Source of the DNA: Protula sp. h YS-2021
Lineage: Eukaryota > Annelida > Polychaeta > Sabellida > Serpulidae
NCBI GenBank assembly: GCA_949752745.1
Contig: OX457025.1
Coordinates: forward strand, 99,435,587 to 99,499,586
DNA: 64,000 bases
Direction of reading: 5' to 3'
Below are positions 11,883-23,274 of this stretch, piece by piece; the stretch's first letter is position 1, and each line of letters begins with the position of its first letter. The notes beneath the pieces are model-generated. The model was not told the DNA's origin. It saw only the letters and a list, made by a program, of their open reading frames with translations, and did no database searches. The position numbers and the translations under genes are program-made.

Positions 11883-12713
11883 GTGAGTGATGTTGCTTGG
11901 CAACAGGTGTATCAGTCGGGCTTGTGATTGGTTGATATTGTTGTTATTGTGAATTGATGGCGTCACAGATTGTGCGCAGGTGCGTTATGGGTGGAAGTCA
12001 CCGAACCGTGCTTTGTTAACTGACAGATACAAATGTGACCCGTAAATATTTTATTAGTATTTGCTAACTTCAATTCAGATGCAATTCAGAAAGAAAATTC
12101 ACTTGGAAATATGTGTCTGGCGAGAGGTAGAGACTATCAGATGGGGTTATTGGCTGTAACATTTTTCTCAAACATGACGTGAAAATGTTCGATTTCATTG
12201 TAAAAGATAGGAGAAAGCCTCCTTCTCTCCCCCCCCCCTCTCCCCCCCCCCCCCAAGCCCCGGCCCCCGTCTTTGAGGCCAGAGATCATGAGGAAGTGTT
12301 AGATCTGCATGTGGTATCGGTAGGGTGTTCTTAAATGCTTCCTGTGTGAGAAGCAGGTGCTTGGCAGCGCTCCAAGTCTGCGTGTAATCCAACAGCTCTC
12401 CTCACGACCTTTTAATGACTCGATGCCTTACATATGGAGCTCTTGGGAAGACATAAATATCTTGGGTGTTTAGCCGAATGAGAAAATGAACAATATAGCT
12501 AATCAATAGAAAGTTCAATGATTCTGGGAAATGGTAGGGCCATACCGGAAGTGTGGCTGTGAGAGGTCTCGCTGCGGTTCATTCATGCATACGTATGGTT
12601 TCTTGGTTGGGTGAAAGCCGAACGTTACGAGTTAAAAGCGGCTTTTGAGCTGTGCTGCAGCCCCGAGTAAAATTACCAATAAAAGAATGACGAGCCTTTT
12701 CTGAGAAAGGTCA
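11883..12713. other. Start of WS/DGAT intron 1
   Basis: It begins with the donor GTGAGT and contains two C-runs at about 12229-12254. Intron 1 spans 11883-21681 (9.8 kb) and carries most of the arrays listed next. No further exon is recognised here. Confidence 0.55.
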
Positions 12714-12811
12714 GGGGCCCGTATTCACAAAGCGCTGCTAGTGCCACTGCCAATGTGTTAGCTGGTGGGTAGTGCTGCTAACGCTAGTGGTGCTTTATGA
12801 ATACCGGGCCC
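12714..12811. mobile_element. Short palindromic element, about 98 bp
   Basis: The ends GGGCCCGTATTCACAAAGC and its near reverse complement (GCTTTATGAATACCGGGCCC) face each other, with an inner GCTGCTA/TAGC-type partial symmetry. Short palindromes with GTATTCA(C/T)AAAGC ends are common dispersed repeats in aquatic animals. It is probably a tiny foldback element. Confidence 0.55.
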
Positions 12812-12989
12812 GGGTTTTCTAAGCAGGCCTCAGACGGGAGTGGGCGTGTTGTTTAGGATTTTGACAGTCTATCAGTTTCCTCAGCGGTTGCTGTTGACAT
12901 GCGATGGATGAAGCAATCTCTTACGAATTACATGTGTGGAGAACGTAGCAGTTGGCAGAGCATTTAACACTTCGGGCAGTCTGTTGTTC

Positions 12990-13159
12990 GGTTGCCATGG
13001 AAGCGGAAGTGCCTCTGTTGTTTGGTTGCCATGGAAGCGGAAGTGCCTCTGTTGTTTGGTTGCCATGGAAGCGGAAGTGCCTCTGTTGTTTGGTTGCCAT
13101 GGAAGCGGAAGTGCATCTGTTGTTCGGTTGCCATGGAAGGGGAAGGGCCTTCTTTTCTG
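12990..13159. repeat. 34-bp minisatellite, five copies
   Basis: The unit starts GGTTGCCATGGAAGCGGAAG and repeats at 12990, 13024, 13058, 13092 and 13126. The last copy is slightly diverged. Confidence 0.9.
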
Positions 13160-14455
13160 AAGCATTAACGGTATTGATAATAATGATATCTTAATTCTTG
13201 TATGTTGTAGAAGCGCTTGGATTATCAGTAGGAGGCCTAAGCGTATTATGTATAAACGTTCGTCTTTTTAGTTTTGAAAATTTTGCGACCCATTAAAATT
13301 CGTTGACCTTTTTAGATGCTACTTCTGAAGGAACGATTTGTTAAATGATACTATCACAAAGAACCCAAAGAATCCGAACTGTTTTTACAGTTCATGGAAT
13401 AAATTATTCTTTTGGAGAAAAGAACATTAGGCATATATATTTGGCCCATCACACTGAAAATATGTACGTTATCCTTAAGTAAAGAGCACCAATTACTAGC
13501 CGTCGATTCGTAGGTGCTGAGTGATCTGCAGTTTTACTGTCAACAACAAAAAAATTAATTCGGTCTGCGGTCTACGGAAAAGTTGTCGTTTTTGTGCTCA
13601 TTTTGCAATATATCGGATGTCATGAGAAACCGGTTTTCGTATCGTGTCGTGCTGACATCGCCACCCCTACCCCCCCCCCCCGTGACCCTCCCCCCCCCCC
13701 CAATCCCCACACAGACGCCGTTGACGCATTCTGTGAGCGACCGGAAGGGAGGTATCAGACCTGCAGGGAAAAAGCTTTGATAATTGCTCGCCGCCGTTCG
13801 CACGCCACAGCATCGCCTCTTGGAGGCAGTTATTATGAGAGTGTTAGGTAGTGCTCATTAGGTATTGAGGTGGGGACGGGCGGGAGCTGCTCTACTTGTT
13901 GACAGAAATCCGTAGATTTTCGTGTATTATCAAGACACCCCGGCTTGTAATGATGATGGGCGGTATCGTTGGAGCTTTGTGTTATGGAAATGCAAGGTGT
14001 TGTCAACAACCCCCCCCCCCACCATCCTCACTCCCACCCCCCCCCCCCCCACCCCCCGCCTTTGTGTGAGGCTTCATGTGGAAATCGTCGCACCATCGGT
14101 CACACCTCTTAGCGGCTGGGCCTTCGCTGATGTCCTCCAGTGGCCACATAATTAGCGCTCAATTAGCAGGCTTCCTTCACGTCTCACAACTACACCGTTT
14201 GTTGTATAGTTATTAGTTTCATGTCATGCATTCTACATTTAACTCAGAAAATAGCCACTGAAATGCAAAAGAAAAACATGAAAAAAAAAAAAAAGAATTC
14301 CGAAGTAGGGCCTATGTTAATGTGTTTGGGAGCATAAGTAAATATTGTTGATATTCCATTTATTATTATATCCGGGCCATTAAGCTTGTGAAATAAGTTT
14401 TACTAGGTTGAAATTGACATAAATATGATCCCAGACCGGACTACGTTAGTGGGGA
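13160..14455. other. WS/DGAT intron 1, poly-C rich
   Basis: There are long C-runs near 13669-13681, 13690-13700, 14009-14020 and 14037-14057. The rest is A/T-rich. Nothing gene-like is visible. Confidence 0.5.
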
Positions 14456-15378
14456 TGAGGACACTTTATCCAGGTGAGAAGATACCGTGCTATATGTTCA
14501 GGTGAGGAGATACCATACTCTATGCCCAGGTGAAGAGATACCAAACTCTATGTCCAGGTGAGGAGATACCGTGCTATATCTCCAGGTGAGGAGATACCGT
14601 ACTATATGTCCAGGTCAGGAGATACCGTGCTATATGTCCAGGTGAGGAGATACCGTGCTATATCTCCAGGTGAGGAGATACCGTACTATATCTCCAGGTG
14701 AGGAGATACCGTGCTATATCTCCAGGTGAGGGGATACCGTGCTATATCTCCAGGTGAGGAGATACCGTGCTATATCTCCAGGTGAGGGGATACCGTACTA
14801 TATGTTCAGGTGAGGAGATACCGTACTATATGTTCAGGTGAGGAGATACCGTACTATATGTTCAGGTGAGGAGATACCGTACTATATCTCCAGGTGAGGA
14901 GATACCGTGCTATATCTCCAGGTGAGGAGATACCGTACTATATGTTCAGGTGAGGAGATACCGTACTATATGTTAAGGTGAGGAGATACCGTGCTATATG
15001 TCCAGGTGAGGAGATACCGTGCTATATGTCCAGGTGAGGAGATACCGTGCTATATCTCCAGGTGAGGAGATACCATGCTTTTTGTCCAGGTGAGGAGAAA
15101 CCGTGCTATATCATCAGGTGAGGAGATACCGTACTATATGTTCAGGTGAGGAGATACCGTACTATATGTTCAGGTGAGGAGATACCGTGCTATGTGTTCA
15201 GGTGAGGAGATACCGTGCTATATGTCCTGGTGAGGAGATACCATACTCTATGTTCAGGTGATAAGATGCCGTACTATATGTCCAGGTGAGGAGATACCGT
15301 GCTATATGTCCAGGTGAGGAGATACCATACTCTATGTCCAGGTGAGGAGATACCGTACTATATGTTCAGGTGATACCA
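14456..15378. repeat. 28-bp minisatellite carrying a splice-donor consensus, about 33 copies
   Basis: The unit begins CAGGTGAGGAGATACCGTGC and is followed by TATATCTC or TATATGTC/TTC variants. CAGGTGAG, a strong 5' splice-site match, recurs in nearly every unit on the transcribed strand of WS/DGAT intron 1. The array lies about 2.6 kb after the real donor, whose sequence (AAGCAGGTGAGTG) is similar. Confidence 0.95.
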
Positions 15379-16317
15379 TACTCTAGCTTTCATCGGGGGT
15401 GAAGCTGCACATGGGAGCCAGGTAGACTATTACACCGGACATTATCGGCCGACTTAATTTTTATCCATAGACCACAATTAATGTACTAATGTTTCTTTAT
15501 AGAACTTCAAAATCTGTCATCTTTCCATAATATTGCTGGGAAAACACTCTTTGTTTATCCTTCAAGCGGACCCTTGAGAAGGGGAAATAACACCTAAATA
15601 TTTGAGGGTTGACCAATTGGAACATTTTTGTTATTTCGCATTCAGTAAAGATGCCAAAGGAGTCTCGAGATCGCTCGATCACGTAAATAAGTGACTGAAT
15701 TTTGACATCAAATTTCTCAACAAAAAAAATCCAAGCGATTGTCGGGACGTTCAAAATGTTATCGAAAAAAGTACAGCTAGCTGCCAGGCCAATAGTCTTC
15801 CTGTTATTGGGCAATGAAGGCGGGAGTAATTGTGATCTTCCAGCTTCAGTCAATGCAAATGCTTCCTTCAGCCAGGCTGCTCAATTATCACGAGTTGCCT
15901 TGCCGTGACTCTCCCAGTGCCATTTTTTTTTACATAAATATAAATTTTCAAACATGACTGAATGACTTGCATCTGATATCGTAATGTAATTATCACCAGC
16001 TTTAGTGGAAAAGTTCGTTATGTTTCTTTTCTTTGCTCCCTTTTTCTGCGTTCATTTCCATCGGCGATTTTGGTTGTTTTTGGAAACCGCCACATATTTC
16101 AGCTTTTATTTCAGAGTTTTAAGCGTTGTTTTCGTTTTAAATAAACATGATAAATATTTATTTGTAAACGGTTGCCATGGGATTCTGTTTGGAACAGAGT
16201 TGTGGGAGTGGGTACTGATAGCAATGACTGGGTGGTGGGGCTGGTAAGCTTATCAAGATTTGCCCATTTCCATCCGCTCCTCACTTTCTTTGTATCTGGT
16301 GCCCTGTTGCCTTGGTC
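15379..16317. other. WS/DGAT intron 1, nothing recognised
   Basis: This is A/T-rich sequence with no repeats or exon-like segments that I can support. Confidence 0.45.
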
Positions 16318-17050
16318 ACAAATCCACCGGTCGCCGGCCGATGTCCAGACATCGGTGAATTTCACCGATGTCCCGATGTGCCACCGATTTTTTCCACATC
16401 GGTGACACATCTGTGCAAGTGAAAGATAATCGGCCGGTGCCCGTCCGATCATCGGTAGGCGACCGAACGCTTTAGGAAAAAATAGTGGGCCGGTATCTTC
16501 TGACGACTTATCGATCATCGTACGATCACCGGCCGGGCATCGGCCGATGCCCATACGATGCAAGTCAAATCGTGCGGGCCCCGGCAGATACCCGTCCGAG
16601 CACCGGCCGATGCCCGGAGAGGGACCAGATTCCTATAAACGGAGCACTCTCTGTGTCCACCAGGGCCTAACCCACCACCTCCGGTGACGGCGCTCCTTTG
16701 CCATCCTTTCTTCTCCCTGTACCATCGCTGCGAGGATGACGTCATGAAGGTGTCGGGCTCTGGCGTTCTGCATGCGGAGCCATACCAGTATCCGTCTATG
16801 TGCAGGGGCAGGCATTCTGACCTTCTATGCTGGTCGTCTCATGCAGCCCATTATATACGCCGGACCAGTCCCGTCTACATTGCCGATGTCCGCGCGGCGC
16901 CCCCACGGTGTCCGTACGGCGCCCCCACGGTGTCCGTACGGCGCCCGCGCGGTGTCCGTACAACGCCCGCCCGATGCCTATCCGGGCACCGGTTGGCCAT
17001 CGTACGATTTTGCTTACTTGTCCGGGCATCGACCACTGCGAGTCCAAACT
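16318..17050. repeat. CCGATG/CATCGG-rich region with a 24-bp GC-rich tandem core
   Basis: CCGATG, CATCGG and CCGGCCGATGCCC recur in both orientations between about 16325 and 16620, giving many small hairpins. At 16895-16965 a GGTGTCCGTACGGCGCCC(C/G) unit repeats three to four times. The region is GC-rich against its flanks and may be a decayed mobile element. Open frames crossing it have repeat-like composition. Confidence 0.45.
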
Positions 17051-17465
17051 CCATCTTTGTTCCTTTACTGGTGCCCGTGTGTCCTTACCAAACTCAATCT
17101 AATTTGTGTGCGAAAAAAAATGGAAAGATACGAGCTAATTGCTGCACCACTTTGCGTATTGATCTCCGGATGTTTTTCTGCTACTTCTTCTGCTGTTTCG
17201 TCTTTTGATTGGCTCGCTATATGTTCTCGCCGACATTCCGTGTCATTATTCACGCAGTTTGTTCGCTTTGAAGACAGTGACGAAAGAGTCCTGTTAATTT
17301 GACCATTGTCAGCACACTCTGGTGCAGTGGCTTTGATCGACTCCGCAGCCCTGTGTGACGGTTTGGATAATCAAGTAATCTTAGAAAGATTAAAAGCCCC
17401 GGGTCAAGCGAACAAGTGTTGGTTGCGCTGCCTTAAAACACCTAAGTGTCATCTGACGTTAATTA
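17051..17465. other. WS/DGAT intron 1, nothing recognised
   Basis: This is unique-looking sequence between two arrays. No exon with matching phase-0 splice sites was found. Confidence 0.4.
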
Positions 17466-19520
17466 ACGGGAGGCAGGGAGAGAATGAACGCCAGTGAGAG
17501 GGAGTGACGGTGAGGGCGAAGGACAACCAGAGGGAGTGACGGTGAGAGTGAAGGACAGTGAGAGGGAGTGGCGGTGAGGGGGAGTGACGGTGAGGGGGAG
17601 TGACGGTGAGAGGGGGTGACGGTGAGAGGGAAGGACAGTGAGAGGGAGTGACGGTGAGAGAGAAGGACAGTGAGGGAGTGACGGTGAGAGTGAAGGACAG
17701 TGAGGGAGTGACGGTGAGAGTGAAGGACAGTGAGAGGGAGTGGCGGTGAGAGCGAAGGACAGTGAGAGGGGGTGACGGTGAGGGGGGAAGGACAGTGAGA
17801 GGGAGTGACTGTGAGAGGAAAGGACAGTGAGAGGGAGTGACGGTGAGAGCGAAGGACAGTGAGAGGGGGTGACGGTGAGGGGGAAAGGACAGTGAGAGGG
17901 AGTGACGGTGAGAGCGAAGGACAGTGAGAGGGGGTGACGGTGAGGGGGGAAGGACAGTGAGAGGGAGTGACTGTGAGAGGAAAGGACAGTGAGAGGGAGT
18001 GACGGTGAGAGCGAAGGACAGTGAGAGGGGGTGACGGTGAGGGGGAAAGGACAGTGAGAGGGAGTGACGGTGAGAGCGAAGGACAGTGAGAGGGGGTGAC
18101 GGTGAGAGGAAAGGACAGTGAGAGGGAGTGACGGTGAGAGCGAAGGACAGTGAGAGGGGGTGACGGTGAGGGGGAAAGGACAGTGAGAGGGAGTGACGGT
18201 GAGAGGAAAGGACAGTGAGAGGGAGTGACGGTGAGAGTGAAGGACAGTGAGAGGGAGTGGCGGTGAGGGGGAGTGACGGTGAGGGGGAGTGACGGTGAGA
18301 GGGAGTGACGGTGAGGGGGAAAGGACAGTGAGAGGGGGTGACGGTGAGGGGGAAAGGACAGTGAGAGGGAGTGACGGTGAGAGCGAAGGACAGTGAGAGG
18401 GGGTGACGGTGAGGGGGAAAGGACAGTGAGAGGGAGTGACGGTGAGAGTGAAGGACAGTGAGAGGGAGTGGCGGTGAGGGGAGTGACGGTGAGGGGGAGT
18501 GACGGTGAGAGGGGGTGACGGTGAGAGGGAAGGACAGTGAGAGGGGGTGACGGTGAGGGGGAAGGACAGTGAGAGGGAGTGACGGTGAAAGAGAAGGACA
18601 GTGAGGGAGTGACGGTGAGAGTGAAGGACAGTGAGGGAGTGACGGTGAGAGTGAAGGACAGTGAGAGGGAGTGGCGGTGAGGGGGAGTGACGGTAAGAGG
18701 GGGTGACGGTGAGAGGGAAGGACAGTGAGAGGGGGTGACGGTGAGAGGGAAGGACAGTGAGGGAGTGACGGTGAGAGTGAAGGACAGTGAGAGGGAGTGG
18801 CGGTGAGGGGGAGTGACGGTGAGGGGGAGTGACGGTGAGAGGGGGTGACGGTGAGAGGGAAGGACAGTGAGAGGGGGTGACGGTGAGGGGGAAGGACAGT
18901 GAGAGTGAGTGACGGTGAGAGAGAAGGACAGTGAGGGAGTGACGGTGAGAGGGAAGGACAGTGAGGGAGTGACGGTGAGAGTGAAGGACAGTGAGAGGGA
19001 GTGGCGGTGAGGGGGAGTGACGGTGAGGGGGAGTGACGGTGAGAGGGGGTGACGGTGAGAGGGAAGGACAGTGACAGGGGGTGACGGTGAGGGGGAAGGA
19101 CAGTGAGAGGGAGTGACGGTGAGAGAGAAGGACAGTGAGGGAGTGACGGTGAGAGTGAAGGACAGTGAGAGGGAGTGGCGGTGAGAGTGAAGGACAGTGA
19201 GGGAGTGACGGTGAGAGTGAAGGACAGTGAGGGAGTGACGGTGAGAGTGAAGGACAGTGAGAGGGAGTGGCGGTGAGGGGGAGTGACGGTGAGGGGGAGT
19301 GACGGTGAGAGGGGGTGACGGTGAGAGGGAAGGACAGTGAGAGGGGGTGACGGTGAGGGGGAAGGACAGTGAGAGGGAGTGACGGTGAGAGTGAAGGACA
19401 GTGAGAGGGGGTGACGGTGAGGGGGAAGGGCAGTGAGAGGGAGTGACGGTGAGGATTAATGACAGTGAGAGGGAGTGACGGAGAGAGGGAATGACGGTGA
19501 GAGGGAGTGACGGTGGGAAG
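17466..19520. repeat. Purine-rich minisatellite of 16-bp subunits (28-32-bp units), about 2 kb
   Basis: Units combine GAGAGGGAGTGACGGT and GAGAGTGAAGGACAGT-type 16-mers in changing order. Blocks of about 300 bp recur (for example 17575-17800 and 18260-18420), showing higher-order duplication. GTGAG occurs once or twice per unit. The long Ser/Pro/His minus-strand frames (over 700 codons in two frames) follow from the lack of stops in the unit and are not genes. Confidence 0.95.
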
Positions 19521-19774
19521 GATGGGCTGTGAGAACGACGGCCGGTTAAACAAAGGATCGGTTGGAGGGTAGGCCAGTGAGAGGGAACACCGATGTTCCC
19601 TGCAAGCAAACAAACCCACTCTTTATTTAGACAACTTTTTTGTCCGAAAATTTGTAAGGTTTTGACTTAACAAAGTCCTGAGTGTAAAACGAAATGGTGC
19701 TTTTGTTTGGTTGGTCTTTTTCCCTCCCCTTCCCTTCCGGTGTATTCCCACTCAACAAAAAAGGGAGGTTTAGT

Positions 19775-21335
19775 CCAGGGTTAGCGGCCCGGCTCGTTCC
19801 CCAGGGTTAGGGGCCTGGCGCGTTTTCTAGGGTTAGGGGCTTGTCCGTTCTCCAGGGTTAGGGGCTTGTCCGTTCTCAGGGTTAGGAGCCTTGTCCGTTT
19901 TCCAGTGTTAGAGGCCTGACCCGTTCTCCAGGGTTAGGGGCTTGTCCGTTCTCCAGGTTTAGGGGCCTTGTCCGTTCTCCGGGCTCAGGGGCCTTGTCCG
20001 TTTTCCCCAGGGTTAGGGGCCTGGCCCGTTTTCTAGGGTTAGGGGCTTGTCCGTTCTCCAGGGTTAGGGGCCTTGTCCGTTCTCCAGGGTTAGGGGCCTT
20101 GCCTGTTTTCCAGGGTTAGGGGTCTTGTCCGTTCTCCATAGTTAGAGGCCTGGTCCGTTCCGCAGGGTTAGGCGCCTGGCCCGTTTTCTAGGGTTAGGGG
20201 CTTGTCCGTTCTCCAGGGTTAGGGGCCTTGTCCGTTCTCTAGGGTTAGGGGCCTTGTCCGTTCCCCAGGATTAAGGGCGTTGTCCGTTCCCCAGGATTAG
20301 GGGCGTTGTCCGTTCTCCAGGGATAGCGGCCTGGCTCGTTCCCCAGGGTTAGGGGCCTTCTCCGTTCTCCAGGGTAAGGGGCCTTGCCCGTTTTCCAGGG
20401 TTAGGGGCCTTGTCCGTTCTCCAGGGTTAGGGGCGTTGTCCGTTTTCCAGGGTTAGGGGCCTTGTCCGTTTTCCAGGGTTAGGGGCCTTGTCCGTTTTCC
20501 AGGGTTAGGGTCCTTGCCCGTTTTCCAGGGTTAGGGGCCTTGTCCGTTCGCCAGGGTTAGGAGCCTTGTCCGTTTTCCAGTGTTAGAGGCCTGACCCGTT
20601 CTCCAGGGTTAGGGGCGTTGTCCGTTTTCCAGGGTTAGGGGCCTTGTCCGTTTTCCAGGGTTAGGGTCCTTGCCCGTTTTCCAGGGTTAGGGGCCTTGTC
20701 CGTTCGCCAGGGTTAGGAGCCTTGTCCGTTTTCCAGTGTTAGAGGCCTGACCCGTTCTCCAGGGTTAGGGGCGTTGTCCGTTTTCCAGGGTTAGGGGCCT
20801 TGTCCGTTTTCCAGGGTTAGGGTCCTTGCCCGTTTTCCAGGGTTAGGGGCCTTGGCCGTTCGCCAGGGTTAGGAGCCTTGTCCGTTTTCCAGTGTTAGAG
20901 GCCTGACCCGTTCTCCAGGGTTAGGGGCGTTGTCCGTTTTCCAGGGTTAGGGGCCTTGTCCGTTTTCCAGGGTTAGGGTCCTTGCCCGTTTTCCAGGGTT
21001 AGGGGCCTTGTCCGTTCGCCAGGGTTAGGAGCCTTGTCCGTTTTCCAGTGTTAGAGGCCTGACCCGTTCTCCAGGGTTAGGGGCGTTGTCCGTTTTCCAG
21101 GGTTAGGGGCCTTGTCCGTTTTCCAGGGTTAGGGTCCTTGCCCGTTTTCCAGGGTTAGGGGCCTTGTCCGTTCGCCAGGGTTAGGAGCCTTGTCCGTTTT
21201 CCAGTGTTAGAGGCCTGACCCGTTCTCCAGGGTTAGGGGCGTTGTCCGTTTTCCAGGGTTAGGGGCCTTGTCCGTTTTCCAGGGTTATGGGCGTTGTCCG
21301 TTCTCCAGGGTTAGCGGCTTGGCCCCTTCCCCAGA
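19775..21335. repeat. 26-bp telomere-like minisatellite with a 156-bp higher-order repeat
   Basis: The unit is CCAGGGTTAGGGGCCTTGTC plus CGTTTT or CGTTCT, and it contains GGGTTAGGG. From about 20546 the variant GTTCGCCAGG recurs at 20546, 20702, 20858, 21014 and 21170, exactly every 156 bp (six units). The six-unit block is therefore itself tandemly amplified and nearly identical, while the left part (19775-20540) is irregular. Confidence 0.95.
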
Positions 21336-21681
21336 CAATGGCTTTCGTAAAAGTTTCATACACAGCAGACTTGAAACCTTCATTAGTGGTGTTGGAGGCT
21401 GGAATTGCAATTTTGGAGTGAGAATGTACAGAAATTAAATGTGACCCCACCCCTACTCCATATCACTCTTTAGAATTGTATTGGTAGAATCATACTTCAT
21501 CCTTATAACCCGGCCCCCACCCCCATCCCCCTCATCCCCTCCCACCCCCGCCCACTTAAAGTAATCCTGGATCTGCTGTTGTAGAGAACAGCGTTGAACA
21601 AGTAAAAGATGTACGTTGTTTATTAAACGACTTTGAATCTTCTTGACTAACTTCAATTTCTTGCTTGATCGTTTGTGGCAG
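21336..21681. other. End of WS/DGAT intron 1
   Basis: A poly-C/A stretch lies at 21510-21550. The intron ends in a good pyrimidine tract and the acceptor TTTGTGGCAG at 21672-21681. Confidence 0.6.
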
Positions 21682-21804
21682 ATGAACAGACTGTCTGACT
21701 TGCTAGCGCACCGACGCATCCCTGGAGAGCACTGCCACCGTACCCGCCTCAGTATCCCTGCCTCGGAGCACGTGTATGCAGCAAGGGAGCCCTCGCTGGA
21801 GGAG
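21682..21804 (+). CDS. WS/DGAT-family O-acyltransferase, exon 2
   Basis: The exon encodes 41 residues (548-588 of the spliced product) from MNRLSDLLAHRRI to EPSLEE. It starts after a pyrimidine-rich acceptor (CTTGATCGTTTGTGGCAG) and ends at the donor GAG|GTAAGG. Both edges are phase 0, matching exon 1 and exon 3. Its first residues extend the helix (DFIKQ from exon 1) that closes the WS/DGAT C-terminal domain. The remainder is not a known domain. The 3' half of this exon with its donor is duplicated several times in the following intron. Confidence 0.75.
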
Positions 21805-21819
21805 GTAAGGGGGCGGGGA

Positions 21820-22350
21820 GGGGCGGGTGTGTGGGGGAGGGGGAGGGGGAGGGGTGGGTGGCGGCGGGGGAGGGGGGCGGGGGGGGGGAGAGGGAGCACT
21901 GCCACCGTACGCGCCTCAGTATCCCTGCCTCGGAGCACGTGTATGCAGCAAGGGAGCCCTCGCTGGAGGAGGTAAGGGGGCGGGGGAGGGGGGAGGGGAG
22001 GGGGCGCACTGCCACCGTACGGGCCTCAGTATCCCTACCTCGGAGCACGTGTATGCAGCAAGGGAGCCCTCGCTGGAGGAGGTAAGGGGAAAGGGGAGGG
22101 GCGGGTGGTGGGGCGGGGGAGGGGTGGGGGCGAGGGTAGGGGGCGCGCTCCACCGTACGCGCCTCAGTATCCCGCCGTGCACTGTCACTGGACATGCCCC
22201 GAAGCCCTCGCTGAAGGAGGTGAGGGGGCGGGGAGGGGCGGGTGTGTGGGGGGGGGAGGGATGGGGGAGGGGCGGGTGTGTGGGAGAGGGGTGGGGGAGA
22301 GGAGGCACTATCACTGGACAAGCCTCAGAGCCCTCGCTGGAGGAGTTAGG
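21820..22350 (+). repeat. Tandem partial copies of WS/DGAT exon 2 with splice donors
   Basis: G-rich spacers separate copies of the 3' part of exon 2 plus the donor. Copies lie at about 21893-21971 (donor GTAAGG intact), 22005-22081 (GTAAGG intact), 22146-22219 (diverged, GTGAGG) and about 22305-22345 (donor changed to GTTAGG or lost). The first two copies match the exon at most positions and stay open in frame. None has a clear pyrimidine tract or acceptor, so they are probably not spliced as exons but could serve as alternative donors. Confidence 0.8.
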
Positions 22351-23229
22351 GGGCTCTGGGAGTGCGCATGAAGCAAATTGGGAGATAATGGTTGGAGAAC
22401 ACGCTGGAATCACACTGAGTATTTACAAAATAGAGCAAGACCAATTTCACTACAATAAGTGAATGCTTTAATTTCGGAAGGGGGGAGGAAGTAGGGGGGA
22501 GGGAGATCAATACAGCTTCGGCTGCTTTCAATTTCTATGGACAATCTTTGTAATGAACGCTAGGAATCCGACCCTTTGTGAAATAAATTGAAAAAAAAAT
22601 ACACCAGTTTCGCTGCAGCTCTAATACCAAACAAAAAAAGTACTCCATTGCGAAGAAAATACCCTGATGTATAAAGGAAGAAAATTGGCCAGCTTTGAGA
22701 GGAGGCATGTGTTAAAGAAAAGCGATGCGACTTGCTCGGGGGCTGGAGTAATTTGATAACGGCGAGGGGCGTGATCAGGACAAGTCAAATTGTGTATGAC
22801 AAGTGAGATAGCGTAATGCTATTAGTGAGGCGGATAACTTCATCTTATACATATGTGGATAAGCACAGTAAATGAGTGCTGATAAGGCAGATTGGCCTCT
22901 GATTAATGGCCGAACTCACGCCAACCCCTCCCCCCTCCCCCGCACCCCCACCCCATCGTGTCATTGGCCTCATTTGAAATATGCAGACGACGTCGAGAGG
23001 TGGCGGTCTTACAGCAAATGGCGATCTTAAACCATGACGATCTGTTTATTCCCATCAAACAGAGTAAATATGCAAAGGGGTCTAGCAATATGAAGTGTCT
23101 GTTTCATCGACTCCTTTTTGACACCTCTGTTATAAACTAGTCATTATCCGCTTGCCAAGAAGCTCTTGACAATCAAGCTAATAGCAGGAAACCTCGCAAT
23201 GTGGAGTGTTTTACTGAGTGTGGCTCTAA

Positions 23230-23230
<1 letters not shown>
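22351..23230. other. WS/DGAT intron 2, rest
   Basis: Nothing beyond short C/A-rich stretches (22922-22955) is recognised. Confidence 0.45.

Positions 23231-23270
<40 letters not shown>
23231..23270 (+). repeat. (ATTG)n microsatellite forming the exon 3 splice acceptor region
   Basis: Ten tandem ATTG units run directly into ACAG|CTCCAG, so the branch-point and acceptor zone of intron 2 is made of the microsatellite. TTGATTGAC could serve as a branch site. No ordinary pyrimidine tract is present. Confidence 0.85.
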
Positions 23271-23271
<1 letters not shown>

Positions 23272-23274
23272 CAG

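Noticed and set aside
17459..19619. Two minus-strand frames of over 700 codons rich in Ser/Pro/His
   Set aside because: These are a by-product of the purine-rich minisatellite, which lacks stops in two frames. The array lies inside a plus-strand intron.
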